Under the pieces are notes generated by a model that saw only the letters and a program-made list of their open reading frames with translations, ran no database searches and had not been told where the DNA came from. From Paractinoplanes ovalisporus (GTDB lineage: Bacteria > Actinomycetota > Actinomycetes > Mycobacteriales > Micromonosporaceae): DNA of 64,000 bases. The stretch is from the NCBI RefSeq assembly GCF_016834655.1, contig NZ_JAENHP010000016.1, forward strand, positions 173,748 to 237,747, in the 5' to 3' direction. Both the position numbers and the translations under genes were made by a program. How positions within the stretch are numbered: position 1 is the stretch's first letter; each line of letters begins with the position of its first letter. Below are positions 41,831-54,556 of the stretch, one piece after another.

Positions 41831-43870
41831 TCAAGCCCGGGCCTTCTCCCACATCACGGTGTACGCTTCGGCGCCGCTGAGCAGGTCGCGGCGCAGGGCG
41901 GCGGCGTCGGGGCCGGCCTGGTTGATCAGGTCGACGATCCAGTCGGCGTAGAGCCCGTACTGGGCGACGCCGTCGGTGTTGAGGTCGAAGGTGCGCGAGC
42001 CGTGGACCTGTTTGGCGACCGTCGTGCCGTTGGTCGCGGTGAACGGGTAGGTCAGCGGGCGCGACGCGGCGTCCTGGCGCGGGGCGGGCTGGGTGCCCAG
42101 GCCGTTCACGTCGGTGCCGACCCCGTACCCGGTGATCTTCGAGCCGTTGGCCAGGCCCTTGTTGGTGCGGTACTGCTCGAGGAAGGTCGGCGTGTCCTGG
42201 CCGTCGGGCGTGGCCGAGAACGCGTAGCCGGCCACAAAACCGCCGACGCCGAGCATCCGGTTGACCATGGACGGGTCGGACCAGCTGTGCACCGAGGCGA
42301 CGCCCGGGTAGGAGGCCTGCCGGGCCATGTCGAGCACGGCCGAGGCGGCCTTCACGCTCATGTGGTCGATGTGGATGATCATGCCGCGGTCCATCATCTT
42401 CTGGACGAGGTAGCGGCCGAGGTCGGTCAGACCGCGTACGTTGCAGATCTTGCCGCTCGGGTAGACCGGCAGGATCGTGCCCGCGGGCAGGCCCACACCG
42501 AGCTGCAGCAGCCGGGCGATGTCGTCGCTGACCAGGGGCTGCTCGTTGTCGGAGGGCCCGGTGCACGAGGTCGCCTGCCACCAGTGGCCGGTCGAGATCA
42601 GGTTGCCGACGTTGACCGCGGCGCCGGTGACGCCCTCGTCGAAGCGGGTGCCGCCGAACGCGTTGTCGAACTTGTGAACGGGGTAGAGGCCGCTGACGCC
42701 CATGCTCACCAGCTCGTCGAGGCCGGCGTCGATCTGCGCCTTGGTGCACTGCGGCACGTCGTTGACCTCGCGGCAGCCGAAGATCTCGGAGTTCTCGACG
42801 CCGATGGTGACGGCCAGCTTGCCCTGGGCGGCGATCTGCCGAACCTGGGCCGGGGTGGTGGCGAGCCGGAACCAGCCCTGGCCGGGCCCGCCGCTGCGGG
42901 CGTCCACATAGTCCTGCATCTTGCGCAGATATTGCGCCTGGGCCCGGATCTGGTCCATCTCGTCGCACGAGGTGTGTTCGAGGGTCAGCCCGCAGATCAC
43001 CCGGTTCGCGACCAGCAGCACGTTGAGCACCCGCTGCCCCGACTTCCAGGCCCGCTCCAGGCTGCGGAAGTAGGAGGCCTCGTGCAGCATCGTGTCGTAC
43101 TGCGGCCAGTCACCGAAGGTGGGCCAGCCGTCCTCGGCCGAGTTGATCGGGTCGGTGCCGGCGATGATGGCCTCGAGCAGTGCGCCCCAGCCGAGCGTCG
43201 CGTGCGAGGGGCAACCCTTCAGTGCGACCGGGGCGCCTCCCGATGCGTACGCGTCCCCGCAGTGCAGTGATCCCCCGAACGCCTCGCCGGCGGTGATGTG
43301 CGCGTGGGCGTCGATCCAGCCGACCAGTTTGCCGTTGGCGTCGACACCCGGGGCCGGTGTGCCGCTGACACCGGTGGCAATGTCCGGGATCGCCGCGCAG
43401 CCGGTGGCCGGCGACAGGGCGACGGTCGAGTTGGCGTTGCCCGCGCCGAGCCCGCCGAGGTAGACGCCCATCTGCTGACCGGTCGCGGTGGAGACGAAGC
43501 GGTACTTGCCGTCGGCGGCGCTGACCGTCCAATCAGCCCGATCCCCGTACGCATCCCCGGCCCACACCCAGCCGAGCACGCTCTGATAGGGCGGTTTGCC
43601 GGTGGAGTCCCGCAGCAGGTAACGGCCGAGCTGGGTGGCCTCGAAGCGGAACGGCTCGGCACCCGACGCGGTGGTGGTGAAGCCGTAGCCGACCGAGTCA
43701 CGCCGTACGAAGCCCTTGGACGTCGTCCCGTCGAACACCTGGATCGTCGCGCACAGGCCTTCCAGATCCTGCGCGGGACTCCAGGCCGGTGCGGCCGAGG
43801 CGGGCGCGGGCGCCGCTCCGACAAGCCCCGCGACCAGCACGGTCGCGGCCAGTTTGCGCCATCTCGCCAC
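41831..43870 (-). CDS. Secreted amidohydrolase/membrane-dipeptidase-like protein
   Basis: Exported protein of 679 residues. Signal peptide ends near PASAAP. Residues 30-175 form a beta-rich module (fascin/ricin-like look). The catalytic part begins with KLVGWIDAHAHITAGEAFGG (metal-binding DxHxH-like), continues with a long insert and has MIIHIDHMSVKAASAVLDMA and GVASVHSWSDP, the pattern of peptidase M19 (renal dipeptidase) strands. It is much longer than M19 enzymes (about 400). Likely metal-dependent hydrolysis outside the cell; substrate unknown. Confidence 0.78.
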   Translation of the reverse strand: MARWRKLAATVLVAGLVGAAPAPASAAPAWSPAQDLEGLCATIQVFDGTTSKGFVRRDSVGYGFTTTASGAEPFRFEATQLGRYLLRDSTGKPPYQSVLGWVWAGDAYGDRADWTVSAADGKYRFVSTATGQQMGVYLGGLGAGNANSTVALSPATGCAAIPDIATGVSGTPAPGVDANGKLVGWIDAHAHITAGEAFGGSLHCGDAYASGGAPVALKGCPSHATLGWGALLEAIIAGTDPINSAEDGWPTFGDWPQYDTMLHEASYFRSLERAWKSGQRVLNVLLVANRVICGLTLEHTSCDEMDQIRAQAQYLRKMQDYVDARSGGPGQGWFRLATTPAQVRQIAAQGKLAVTIGVENSEIFGCREVNDVPQCTKAQIDAGLDELVSMGVSGLYPVHKFDNAFGGTRFDEGVTGAAVNVGNLISTGHWWQATSCTGPSDNEQPLVSDDIARLLQLGVGLPAGTILPVYPSGKICNVRGLTDLGRYLVQKMMDRGMIIHIDHMSVKAASAVLDMARQASYPGVASVHSWSDPSMVNRMLGVGGFVAGYAFSATPDGQDTPTFLEQYRTNKGLANGSKITGYGVGTDVNGLGTQPAPRQDAASRPLTYPFTATNGTTVAKQVHGSRTFDLNTDGVAQYGLYADWIVDLINQAGPDAAALRRDLLSGAEAYTVMWEKARA

Positions 43871-44188
43871 CGGGAAACCCCCTCCGATTGATCACCGTCG
43901 GGCGAGTGTAAGAAACGTCACAGCGCGTTCATAGATGTAAATGTGAAATTTTCTCTCAGATGCATTCTCGCCCGTAGCGGTGGCGAAACAATCAATCGTC
44001 ATGGATGGTTCCGGGCCCCGCCCAGGCACGCCGTCAGGCGGGATCAGGGTGAGCCGGCCGCGGACACCGCCGCCCACGACGACCACCCGTCAGGCGGTGC
44101 GGGCGATTCGAGGAAGGCCTGGTGGCGCGTGGGATGGAGTGGGAGGCCTTACCGCAGCCCCGCCGCAGCTGCGGAACAGGCGCCGGCG
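43871..44188. other. Intergenic region, AT-rich patch, no gene seen
   Basis: About 318 bp between two minus-strand genes. Bases 43910-44000 are distinctly AT-rich for this genome and should carry the amidohydrolase promoter. CGGGCGAG (43899-43906) is mirrored by CTCGCCCG (43967-43974). The rest has no recognisable frame. Confidence 0.5.
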
Positions 44189-46255
<2,067 letters not shown>

Positions 46256-46260
46256 GATGT

Positions 46261-46353
46261 GGTCAGAGCCCGTTCTGTCAGCGGTCGCGGCGAAGATTAC
46301 CGACGTGCCGCCGCCAGGGTCAAACCGGACACGGTCGCAAACGGGCTCTGACC
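46261..46353. promoter_or_regulatory. 14-bp inverted repeat bracketing 65 bp before the kinase gene
   Basis: GGTCAGAGCCCGTT (46261-46274) is exactly mirrored by AACGGGCTCTGACC (46340-46353). The inner arm ends 5 bp from the kinase start codon. Either a long hairpin in the 5' leader that covers the start region, or the terminal repeats of a tiny non-coding element; no target-site duplication is visible. Confidence 0.6.
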
Positions 46354-46407
46354 TGGCCGAATCCCGGGATGATGGGATCGGCGACACACCTCAACGTACG
46401 TAGCGGC

Positions 46408-47496
46408 TCACCGCCGGTAGATGGTCAGGTCGGCCATGTTGCGGTAGCTGATGTCCGCGAAGTCGATCGACTGCCCCGGGTTGGCGGTGCCACCGGGCGC
46501 GGAGTCCTGCTCCCAGTTGGCGTGGTGGTAGTCCTGCCGCCCGATCACCTCGAAGAACTGCTGGAAGTTGATGTCGCCCTCCCCCAGCGGCACCATCGTG
46601 TAGCCGTTGGCCTGAGTAGGCGCCTTGTCGCCGTCCTTGGCATGGAACAGCGGGAACCGCTCGGTGCGCGGCGCGACGGTGAGGATCGGGTCGAACAGGT
46701 CCTCGCGGGCGTTGCCCCGGGAGTCGACATAGGTGTGGTGCTTGAACCGGGCCACGTACGCCCAGTAGATGTCCATCTCGAAGAACACGTACCGCTCGTC
46801 GGTCCTGGTGAAGAAGTATTCGAGCTTGCGCTGCCCGGTGGAACGGGTCGGTTTGCCGTTCGCGTCGAGCGGCCCGACGTCGAGCAGGAAGCCGTACGCG
46901 GAATCGTGGTTGTGGGTGTAGAGCTTGATCCCCCGCTTGCGGGCCGTACGACCGAGGTCGTTCCAGAGATCGGCGGCCGCATCCCAGTCACTCTTGTAGG
47001 CGCTGCCGGTCGGGTCGCTGCCGGTGCCGATGTGCTTCATGCCGAGCGTCTCGGCGATGTCCAGCTGCTGCTCGAAGGTGTCCGCGTTGATCGAGGTGTG
47101 GGTGCCGTTGGCCACCAGGCCGTTGTCGTCGAGGATCTTGCGGATCTCGGCCGGGGTGATCTGCCGGCCCAGGATCGAGGTGTTCTGGGTGTAGCCGGCG
47201 AACTCGATCTCCTTGTAACCGATCTCGGCCAGCCGGGCCAGGACCCGCTCGAACCCGTACGGCACGCCGGAGTCGTCGGGCGCGGCCGAGATCCGGTCGC
47301 GGACGCTGTAGAGGATGATGCCGCGGTTGCGGGCCGGGATCAGCGGCTCGACGCGCAACTTCCCGTTGCCCTGCTTGTCGCCGGCGAGGGACGGGGTTCC
47401 GGTGGCGAGGACGGGGATGCCGGCGGCACCGATGGCGGCGGCCGCACCGGCCGAGGCGGTGAGGATCTGACGGCGGGAGACGGGCTTTTTGAACAT
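46408..47496 (-). CDS. Tat-exported sugar phosphate isomerase/epimerase-like protein
   Basis: Protein of 362 residues. A Tat-type leader (SRRQILTASAGAAAAIGAAG) is followed by an AP-endonuclease-2/xylose-isomerase-like TIM barrel: IPARNRGIILYSVRDRI, ARLAEIGYKEIEFAGYTQN, THTSINADTFEQQLDIAETLG, KLYTHNHDSAYGF, VFFEMDIYWAYVAR and PLFHAKDGDK, which supply the metal-binding His, Glu and Asp. Likely a sugar isomerase or keto-glucoside processing enzyme outside the membrane. Confidence 0.9.
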   Translation of the reverse strand: MFKKPVSRRQILTASAGAAAAIGAAGIPVLATGTPSLAGDKQGNGKLRVEPLIPARNRGIILYSVRDRISAAPDDSGVPYGFERVLARLAEIGYKEIEFAGYTQNTSILGRQITPAEIRKILDDNGLVANGTHTSINADTFEQQLDIAETLGMKHIGTGSDPTGSAYKSDWDAAADLWNDLGRTARKRGIKLYTHNHDSAYGFLLDVGPLDANGKPTRSTGQRKLEYFFTRTDERYVFFEMDIYWAYVARFKHHTYVDSRGNAREDLFDPILTVAPRTERFPLFHAKDGDKAPTQANGYTMVPLGEGDINFQQFFEVIGRQDYHHANWEQDSAPGGTANPGQSIDFADISYRNMADLTIYRR

Positions 47497-47643
47497 GCGA
47501 ACTCCACGGAGGACGTCGTCGGAGAACCCTTTGTGTCACGCATATTTCAGACTTGAAACGACGCTAGCGCTCGCGGGAGTCAAAAGATAGGTCGTTATGG
47601 ATCTAACTTTTGCCTTGTTCGACAAAAGTGCACCAGCGTCCTC

Positions 47644-49635
47644 TCAGCCGCGCACCGAGCACGTTGCCGTGGCGCCGGCGGCCGGGCTGCTCTCGGAGGT
47701 GAAGGTCACCTGGGCGCGGCGGCTGTCCTTCAGCCACACCTCGACCGTGGACGTCCGGCCGGCGGGGAGGGCCACCACCGTACGGGGAAGGGTTGCGCCT
47801 GGGGCCTGGACGCGGAAGACGTCGGTGGCCTTTCCGGTGTTGCGCACGGGGATCAGGCAGCGGGCCCATCCGGAGTGGTCCCGGCGGGCCGTGGCCGGGG
47901 CAGCCCGGACGCCGCGGACGGCCGGGCCGGCGCCGTCGAGGGAGCGGACGGCCACCTCGTACGAGAGAACGCCCCGGCGGTCCCGTGCGCGGTCGAGAAC
48001 GTAGAAGTGCAGGCGGTTGGCCGTGTCGACGTATTCGAAGCGGCTGCCGGAACCCGTACCGGCGTGGAAGAGAGCGTCGGAGAGCTGGCGGTAGTCGCCG
48101 ATCGTCATCTTCTGCGGCGTGCCGTCGGGGAGAACGAAGTCGACCTTGTCGATGTCCTGCGGGTTGGCGTCGATCGTCCAGATGAACGGGGCGGCGTCGG
48201 CGTTCTTGGTCTTGGCCAGCAGCACGCCGGAGTCGGGCGTGAACGAGTCGAAGCCCATCCGGTCGACCACTTCGAGCGTGTAGTTGTCGTAGCCGCCGCC
48301 GTCACAGAACGGGTCGGTCGCCGTGTTGCAGGCCGCGCTCCGGTCGCCGCCCTCCAGGGTCACGTTGATGCCGGCCGACCCGGTCGCGCGGGCCTTCACC
48401 CGGGCCACCACGACGCCCGAGCCGGCCAGCCCGTCGCGCGACAGGCGGAGCACGTCGTCGCCCGCGATGCCGAGCTTCATCTTGTTGCGCAGCATGTGCT
48501 GGGCGCCCATCGACGAGCCGGCCGTGCCCGGGACCAGCCAGCGGCTGTGCGGCCCGCCGGGGCCGTTGAAGGTGCCGCGGCTGAGCATCTCCCACGGCCC
48601 GCTGTAGTCGCGGCGGGCCGGGATCCCGTACGGATTGTTGTAGTTGTCGCCGACGCCGAGGATGTGGCTGAACTCGTGCGCGTAGGTGGACATGCCGGAG
48701 CTCTCGGCCTGCAGCGAGCTGCCCTGGGTGGCGTTGGGCCAGATGGTGGCCGAGGCCTGCCACGACGTCCATTCGACATAGCGGGTGGCGTTCCAGTTGG
48801 GCAGCGCGGTGTCCGGCGGCCCCCACTCGTCGGTCACGTCCTCCTTGGTCGTGAACTTCATCGGCCCGAACTCCTGCCACGTGGCCGACTCGTCCTGGCC
48901 GGCCGAGAGGAAGAAGACGAAGTCGTACTTGGCCGCCTCGGTCTCGCCGACCGCGGCGATCCAGGCGGCGCGAGCGTCCGTACGAAGGTTGCGGTTGCAG
49001 GTGTCACCGGCCGGGCAGCCCTGGCCCCGCTGCATCTGCGCCTCGATGCCGTACTCGTGGCTCTTGGCGGGCATCTGATAGACCCCGTACGCGCTCAGCT
49101 CGATGCCGAACCGCCCGTCCGAGTCCTCCATCCAGTACTCGTGGATGGTGTGGCCGCGGTTGAGCTCGCCGGGCTGGTTGAGGAAGTCACGGTAGAACCG
49201 CGGCACGTCGGCCCGGTCCAGATTCTGTACGCCGGACGGGTTGCCGAAGATGGTGGAGTTCGCGGGTTGCGTCACGACGAACGGCTGGTTCGGGTAGTCG
49301 ACGAGCACGAGGGCGCCGTTGAAGGTGCGTTCCGACCCTCGTACGGCCGGGTTGGCCCAGTCCGTGCCCGGCACCGGCTTGTAGTCGTCCCACGTCATCG
49401 TGTCGGGCAGCTCGTAGCGCTGCGGGTCGATCGGCTGCGGCCCGGTCTTGCCCGCGAGCGCGGCGGCCTGGTCGACCTGCCAGGGCTGGGTCTGCGGCCA
49501 GTGCCGCATGCGCCAGGGCGTGTCGGGGTCGGCACCGCCGGGCGGCGCCGCCACCGCCGGCGAGGCGATGAGGGCGCCGGCCACGGCCAGCACCACAACG
49601 GACGTTGCCGAGACCAGACGTCGCGCGCTCGTCAT
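47644..49635 (-). CDS. Secreted M6 family metalloprotease (InhA-like)
   Basis: Exported protein of 663 residues. Signal peptide ends near SPAVAAP. Zinc motif TYAHEFSHILGVGDNY (HExxH with distal ligand region) and the upstream RTFNGALVLVDYPNQPFV and RDFLNQPGELNRGHTIHEYW segments are those of the M6/immune inhibitor A family. A C-terminal 100-residue beta-domain ends at a final Cys-Ser-Val-Arg-Gly. Extracellular proteolysis; the I36-type inhibitor elsewhere in the window targets metallopeptidases in known relatives. Confidence 0.92.
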   Translation of the reverse strand: MTSARRLVSATSVVVLAVAGALIASPAVAAPPGGADPDTPWRMRHWPQTQPWQVDQAAALAGKTGPQPIDPQRYELPDTMTWDDYKPVPGTDWANPAVRGSERTFNGALVLVDYPNQPFVVTQPANSTIFGNPSGVQNLDRADVPRFYRDFLNQPGELNRGHTIHEYWMEDSDGRFGIELSAYGVYQMPAKSHEYGIEAQMQRGQGCPAGDTCNRNLRTDARAAWIAAVGETEAAKYDFVFFLSAGQDESATWQEFGPMKFTTKEDVTDEWGPPDTALPNWNATRYVEWTSWQASATIWPNATQGSSLQAESSGMSTYAHEFSHILGVGDNYNNPYGIPARRDYSGPWEMLSRGTFNGPGGPHSRWLVPGTAGSSMGAQHMLRNKMKLGIAGDDVLRLSRDGLAGSGVVVARVKARATGSAGINVTLEGGDRSAACNTATDPFCDGGGYDNYTLEVVDRMGFDSFTPDSGVLLAKTKNADAAPFIWTIDANPQDIDKVDFVLPDGTPQKMTIGDYRQLSDALFHAGTGSGSRFEYVDTANRLHFYVLDRARDRRGVLSYEVAVRSLDGAGPAVRGVRAAPATARRDHSGWARCLIPVRNTGKATDVFRVQAPGATLPRTVVALPAGRTSTVEVWLKDSRRAQVTFTSESSPAAGATATCSVRG

Positions 49636-49683
49636 GCAGTCATCCTGACAAGCCCATAGATGTTAATCAATGCCTGGTCGGAG

Positions 49684-50604
49684 TCACGCTTTCTGTTCGT
49701 CGCCTTTGTCCTCGGTCGGATCGGTTACCACAGCGTCATTCACGGACCCGCCCTCGACCTTCGGCTCCGCTGTTCCTTTGGCGGCCGCCTGGTCAACCTC
49801 GCCCCTCGGCTCGTCGGCGGCGTTCGGAGGCGCAGCACCTCCTTCCGTAACGGTGCCCACCTTGCTGCCCTCATCCGCCGGCTGGACCACAGCAGCCGGA
49901 GCCACGACACCGGCACCCGCCTCTTCAACCCCGTCCGCCGGCTTGTTCGCAGGCTTATCTGCGGGCTTGTCCGCGGGCTTGGGTGGGGGTTTCGGTGCCA
50001 CGGTGTCGTCGGCATTTGCCGGGGTGCGCGGGGCCGCCACTGCCGTCACCTTCTCGCCCTGCTTCACCGACGTGCCGGCCGTCGGCCGAGTTTCCGTGAC
50101 CAGGTCGTCGTCGGCCGCTGTGGTGGGATCGGGTTCGAGCATCAGGCCGAGCGCCTGCGCGACCTGGCGTGAGTTGCCGATCGAGATGCCGACCAGGTTC
50201 GGCATGCGCATTGTCGGCGTTCCGAAAGCGGCGTTGAGCAAGTTCCGCTGGGTGTTCTCGGATTCCTTGGACGCGAAATAGAACGCCGTCGCCGTCCCGG
50301 CCGAAGCGATGATGCCGCCCATCAACAGGTTTCTCAGCTCGCCCGCGTCGAGGGTGAACGAGAGAACCCCGAAGACGAGCAGGCCCGACACCAGGGCGAT
50401 GGCGAGCCAGCTGCGGATGAGCGTCGTGTCGGGCGAGGCATCGGATTGATTCTGCTGTCGCCGCGTGGGGGTCCCCTCGAGGACCACCCGGAAGATCAGG
50501 ACCAGGACTCCCGACCCGAGAATCACGGCGACCATCCAAGCCAGGACCGTGGCTACCTGGTCGTCGCCCAACGTGACGGCGGTTTGCGCGGAGGTCAGTT
50601 CCAT
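49684..50604 (-). CDS. Membrane protein with a PASTA-like domain and acidic tail
   Basis: Protein of 306 residues with two membrane helices (residues 20-43 and 64-85) and perhaps a third short one. Residues 130-190 (MPNLVGISIGNSRQVAQALG, TRPTAGTSVKQGEKVTAVAA) match a PASTA domain with its PxLxG start. Then a repeat linker (PADKPADKPANKPADG) and an acidic end. PASTA domains sense muropeptides in kinases; here no kinase is attached. The ATG at 50604 is used. Confidence 0.8.
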   Translation of the reverse strand: MELTSAQTAVTLGDDQVATVLAWMVAVILGSGVLVLIFRVVLEGTPTRRQQNQSDASPDTTLIRSWLAIALVSGLLVFGVLSFTLDAGELRNLLMGGIIASAGTATAFYFASKESENTQRNLLNAAFGTPTMRMPNLVGISIGNSRQVAQALGLMLEPDPTTAADDDLVTETRPTAGTSVKQGEKVTAVAAPRTPANADDTVAPKPPPKPADKPADKPANKPADGVEEAGAGVVAPAAVVQPADEGSKVGTVTEGGAAPPNAADEPRGEVDQAAAKGTAEPKVEGGSVNDAVVTDPTEDKGDEQKA

Positions 50605-50710
50605 CACGACTCCTGACTGCTGGGCGCCGCACCCGGCGAGGCCTTGCGGCCAGTGTCGGGGCAGCGCCCAGAGAGTCAACGGTGCGATCACATATCCGAC
50701 GGTGCAAGGC

Positions 50711-51862
50711 CTAGCGGGGCAGGCGGTTGGGGCCGCAGTCCGCGGTCTGTGCGTTCGGGCCGGGGGCCGGCGCCGCGTCGACGACCTCGACGCTCAGCAC
50801 CGCGCGGGCGTCGACGGTCACGTTCGTCGCGGTTGTCACCTGGCGCTCGCCCAGGTAGCGGAAGGTGTCGGCGGCGAAGATCAGTTGGGCCCGGATTCCC
50901 TTGCCGGTGAGGGTCTTGCTGACCGCGATGCCGGGGCGGCCGGCGGCGTCGGTTGCCTCGGTGACCAGGTCCACGCCAGGCTGGTCGGCCATCAGGCGAT
51001 AGATGGCCGCGCGCAGCTTCGGCGGGACGACGGCGGCGCGAGCGAGGCCGGACAACGTGTCCCAGGAGTCTTCCGGGTCGTCCGCCGTCACGCGTTTGGC
51101 CAATTCTTGCGGGTCGGTCGGCAGGGTGCTGAGGAACGCGTACGTCGGTGCGGTGAGGCTTCCGGTGCAGGCCGCGACCTGCCACTCGGCGTCGGCCGGC
51201 TGTCGCGTCTCCGTGGGGAGCGCTTGGCCGGGCAGCGGCTGCGGGGATCCGTACGCGATGCGGATGAGGCCGGGACGTTTGCTCGCCGCCGATTCCCAGC
51301 CCTGCCAGCGCGAAGGCTGCAGCCACGTCACGGCCGGCTTGGCCGAGGCGGGATTCTTCCCGACCGGAGTGGAGGCGGGGCCTCCGCCTACGGCCGCGAC
51401 CTCGGTCATCGTGACGTGGACCAGCTGGTCGGGGCGTGGCGCCAGCTCCTCCTCGGCGGCCACCAGCGACGCCCGGCGTAGGAGGTCGGCCGCGCTCGCT
51501 GGTCGCGTTTCGCCGGGCGGGGTTCCGGGGGTTCCGGTCAGCGCGCCCGACGCTGCGGCCACGGCGACTCCGACGGCTGCGGCTGCGGTGGCCAGGCCGG
51601 CGCCCCAGGCGATCTGCCACCTACGGCGGGGCCGCCGGCCCTCCCGACGGGCGCGGATCGGCGGGCCTTCCTGCCGGGCGGGCGTCTGTGGGCTTTTCTG
51701 TCGGGCGGGCGTCGGCGCGCTTTCCTGTCGGGCGGGCGTCGGCGCGCTTTCCTGTCGGGCGAGCAGGAGAAGGCGGGCGCGGGCGTCGGCCACGACGGCC
51801 GCGCCCGGTGCCTCGGTGGGGCGGGCCTCCGACAGCAGGGAAAGTTCGTCCATCATGGTCAT
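50711..51862 (-). CDS. CU044_5270-family protein, partner of the ECF sigma factor
   Basis: Protein of 383 residues: cytoplasmic N-terminal part with a 9-residue repeat (QESAPTPAR, 3-4 copies), a membrane helix (about 88-108) and a 270-residue extracytoplasmic domain. The architecture and position match the CU044_5270 family found behind sigma factors, a probable anti-sigma-like partner. Its ATG overlaps the sigma gene stop by 4 bp (ATGA), so both are made together. Confidence 0.85.
   Translation of the reverse strand: MTMMDELSLLSEARPTEAPGAAVVADARARLLLLARQESAPTPARQESAPTPARQKSPQTPARQEGPPIRARREGRRPRRRWQIAWGAGLATAAAAVGVAVAAASGALTGTPGTPPGETRPASAADLLRRASLVAAEEELAPRPDQLVHVTMTEVAAVGGGPASTPVGKNPASAKPAVTWLQPSRWQGWESAASKRPGLIRIAYGSPQPLPGQALPTETRQPADAEWQVAACTGSLTAPTYAFLSTLPTDPQELAKRVTADDPEDSWDTLSGLARAAVVPPKLRAAIYRLMADQPGVDLVTEATDAAGRPGIAVSKTLTGKGIRAQLIFAADTFRYLGERQVTTATNVTVDARAVLSVEVVDAAPAPGPNAQTADCGPNRLPR
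51671..51767. repeat. In-frame tandem repeat, 27-bp unit, about 3.6 copies
   Basis: Copies at 51671, 51698 and 51725 with a partial fourth; unit ctgtcgggcgggcgtcggcg plus cgctttc. It encodes the repeat near the N terminus of the sigma-partner protein. The second and third copies are identical, which points to recent expansion. Confidence 0.88.
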
Positions 51863-52452
51863 GGCCTCTCGTCCGTTTCCTGGTAGGGGTTCAGCGCATC
51901 CCGCAGCCGGCGTCGTGCGCGGTGTATGCGGGAGCCGATCGTGCCGACGGGCACCTGCAGCGCGGCGGCCGCCTCCTCGTGGGACATCTCGCCCCACACC
52001 ACCAGCAGCAGGGCGTCGCGGTCACCGGTGGACAGGCCGGCCAGCGCGGCGAGGATGCGGTTGCGGGCGACGTCGGCCGCGGCGCGGGCCGTCGCGCTGT
52101 CCTCGTGACCGGGCTCGGCCGGATCGGTGGCCGCTCGCGCGTACGCCCGGTAACCGCGGATCTCGTCACGCTGCTGCCCGCGGATCAGGTTGGTGGCAAT
52201 GCCGAACAGCCACGCCCGTACGGTCCCCTTGTCCGGGTCGAACGACGCGCGGCGGGTGAACGCTACGAGCATCGTCTCGGCCGCGACATCGTCGCCGCCC
52301 GCACGCCCCAGCCGGCGTGCGGCGTAACGGTGCAGCTGGGCGAAGTACCGGTCGAACAGCTCCGCGAAGCACTCCGGCTCGGTGCGGGACCGCCGCAGCA
52401 GGTCGCCGTCGCTGGTACTGCTCCCGCTCAACTCGTCAATGGCCGCATCCAT
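51859..52452 (-). CDS. ECF sigma factor (SigE-like, group 4)
   Basis: Sigma factor of 197 residues. Region 2: CFAELFDRYFAQLHRYAARR, DDVAAETMLVAFTRRASFD and VRAWLFGIATNLIRGQQRDE. Region 4: LSTGDRDALLLVVWGEMSHEE and VPVGTIGSRIHRARRRLRDAL. The ATG at 52452 has GAAGGGA at the right distance and is preferred over 52482 and 52527. Coupled to the CU044_5270-type partner; divergent from a Ser/Thr kinase gene across a 25-bp repeat array. Confidence 0.93.
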   Translation of the reverse strand: MDAAIDELSGSSTSDGDLLRRSRTEPECFAELFDRYFAQLHRYAARRLGRAGGDDVAAETMLVAFTRRASFDPDKGTVRAWLFGIATNLIRGQQRDEIRGYRAYARAATDPAEPGHEDSATARAAADVARNRILAALAGLSTGDRDALLLVVWGEMSHEEAAAALQVPVGTIGSRIHRARRRLRDALNPYQETDERP

Positions 52453-52575
52453 CCGGGTCCCTTCGTCGAACTCCGCTGACATCGATGATTGGCCGCAACC
52501 CAAGTTGATCTTCACGGGCGGGCCCACGACCCGCGCGACGCACGGCTACGGCGGCGCCCCGGCCGCGGCTTTCCA

Positions 52576-52738
52576 GCGGCGCCTCGAACGCGGCTTCCCG
52601 GCAGCGCCCCGAACGCGGCTTCCCGGCAGCGCCCCGAACGCGGCTTCCCGGCAGCGCCCCGAACGCGGCTTCCCGGCAGCGCCCCGAACGCGGCTTCCCG
52701 GCAGCGCCCCGAACGCGGCTTCCCGGCGGCGCTGAACG
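52576..52738. repeat. Minisatellite, 25-bp unit, about 6.5 copies
   Basis: Five identical units gcagcgccccgaacgcggct + tcccg at 52601, 52626, 52651, 52676 and 52701, with imperfect edges. It fills most of the gap between the divergent sigma factor and kinase genes and ends 32 bp before the kinase start. There are no spacers, so it is not CRISPR. The identity of the copies means recent expansion or active homogenisation. Confidence 0.93.
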
Positions 52739-52770
52739 GGCCTGACCAGGTACGGCCTAAGCTCTGCGAC

Positions 52771-54348
<1,578 letters not shown>

Positions 54349-54472
54349 GAGATCCCGTGCGACAGCCGGTCTGTGAGACGGGCGCGAAGCCGAAACCGGG
54401 CCGCGCGGCCGCCATTCTCACTCGCTGTGCGGGGCCATCGAGACCACCGATGAGGTCGCCGCCGGTCCCCGG

Positions 54473-54514
54473 AACGTTCATGATGGCCGCTTCCAGCTCA
54501 CCGAATCCCCGCAC
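54473..54514 (-). pseudogene. BlaI/MecI-type regulator start, rest deleted
   Basis: A GTG at 54514 preceded by GGAGAAGAG opens the frame VRGFGELEAAIMNV, the N-terminal signature of BlaI/MecI/CopY regulators (GELExxIMxVLW). After that the frame loses all resemblance. A good ribosome site on a 14-codon match suggests a true gene start whose body was removed. No M56 peptidase partner is present. Confidence 0.6.
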
Positions 54515-54556
54515 GCCCGGCTCTTCTCCGCGCCCCAGCGACAGGTCCCGGATACC

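Noticed and set aside
46261..46353. Insertion sequence
   Set aside because: Inverted repeats are present but there is no transposase and no target duplication; kept only as an unexplained repeat.
52576..52738. CRISPR array
   Set aside because: The 25-bp units are directly joined with no unique spacers and there are no cas genes.
52489..52770. 94-residue N-terminal extension of the second kinase
   Set aside because: It is only the translated 25-bp repeat; the kinase domain starts a few residues after the ATG at 52771.
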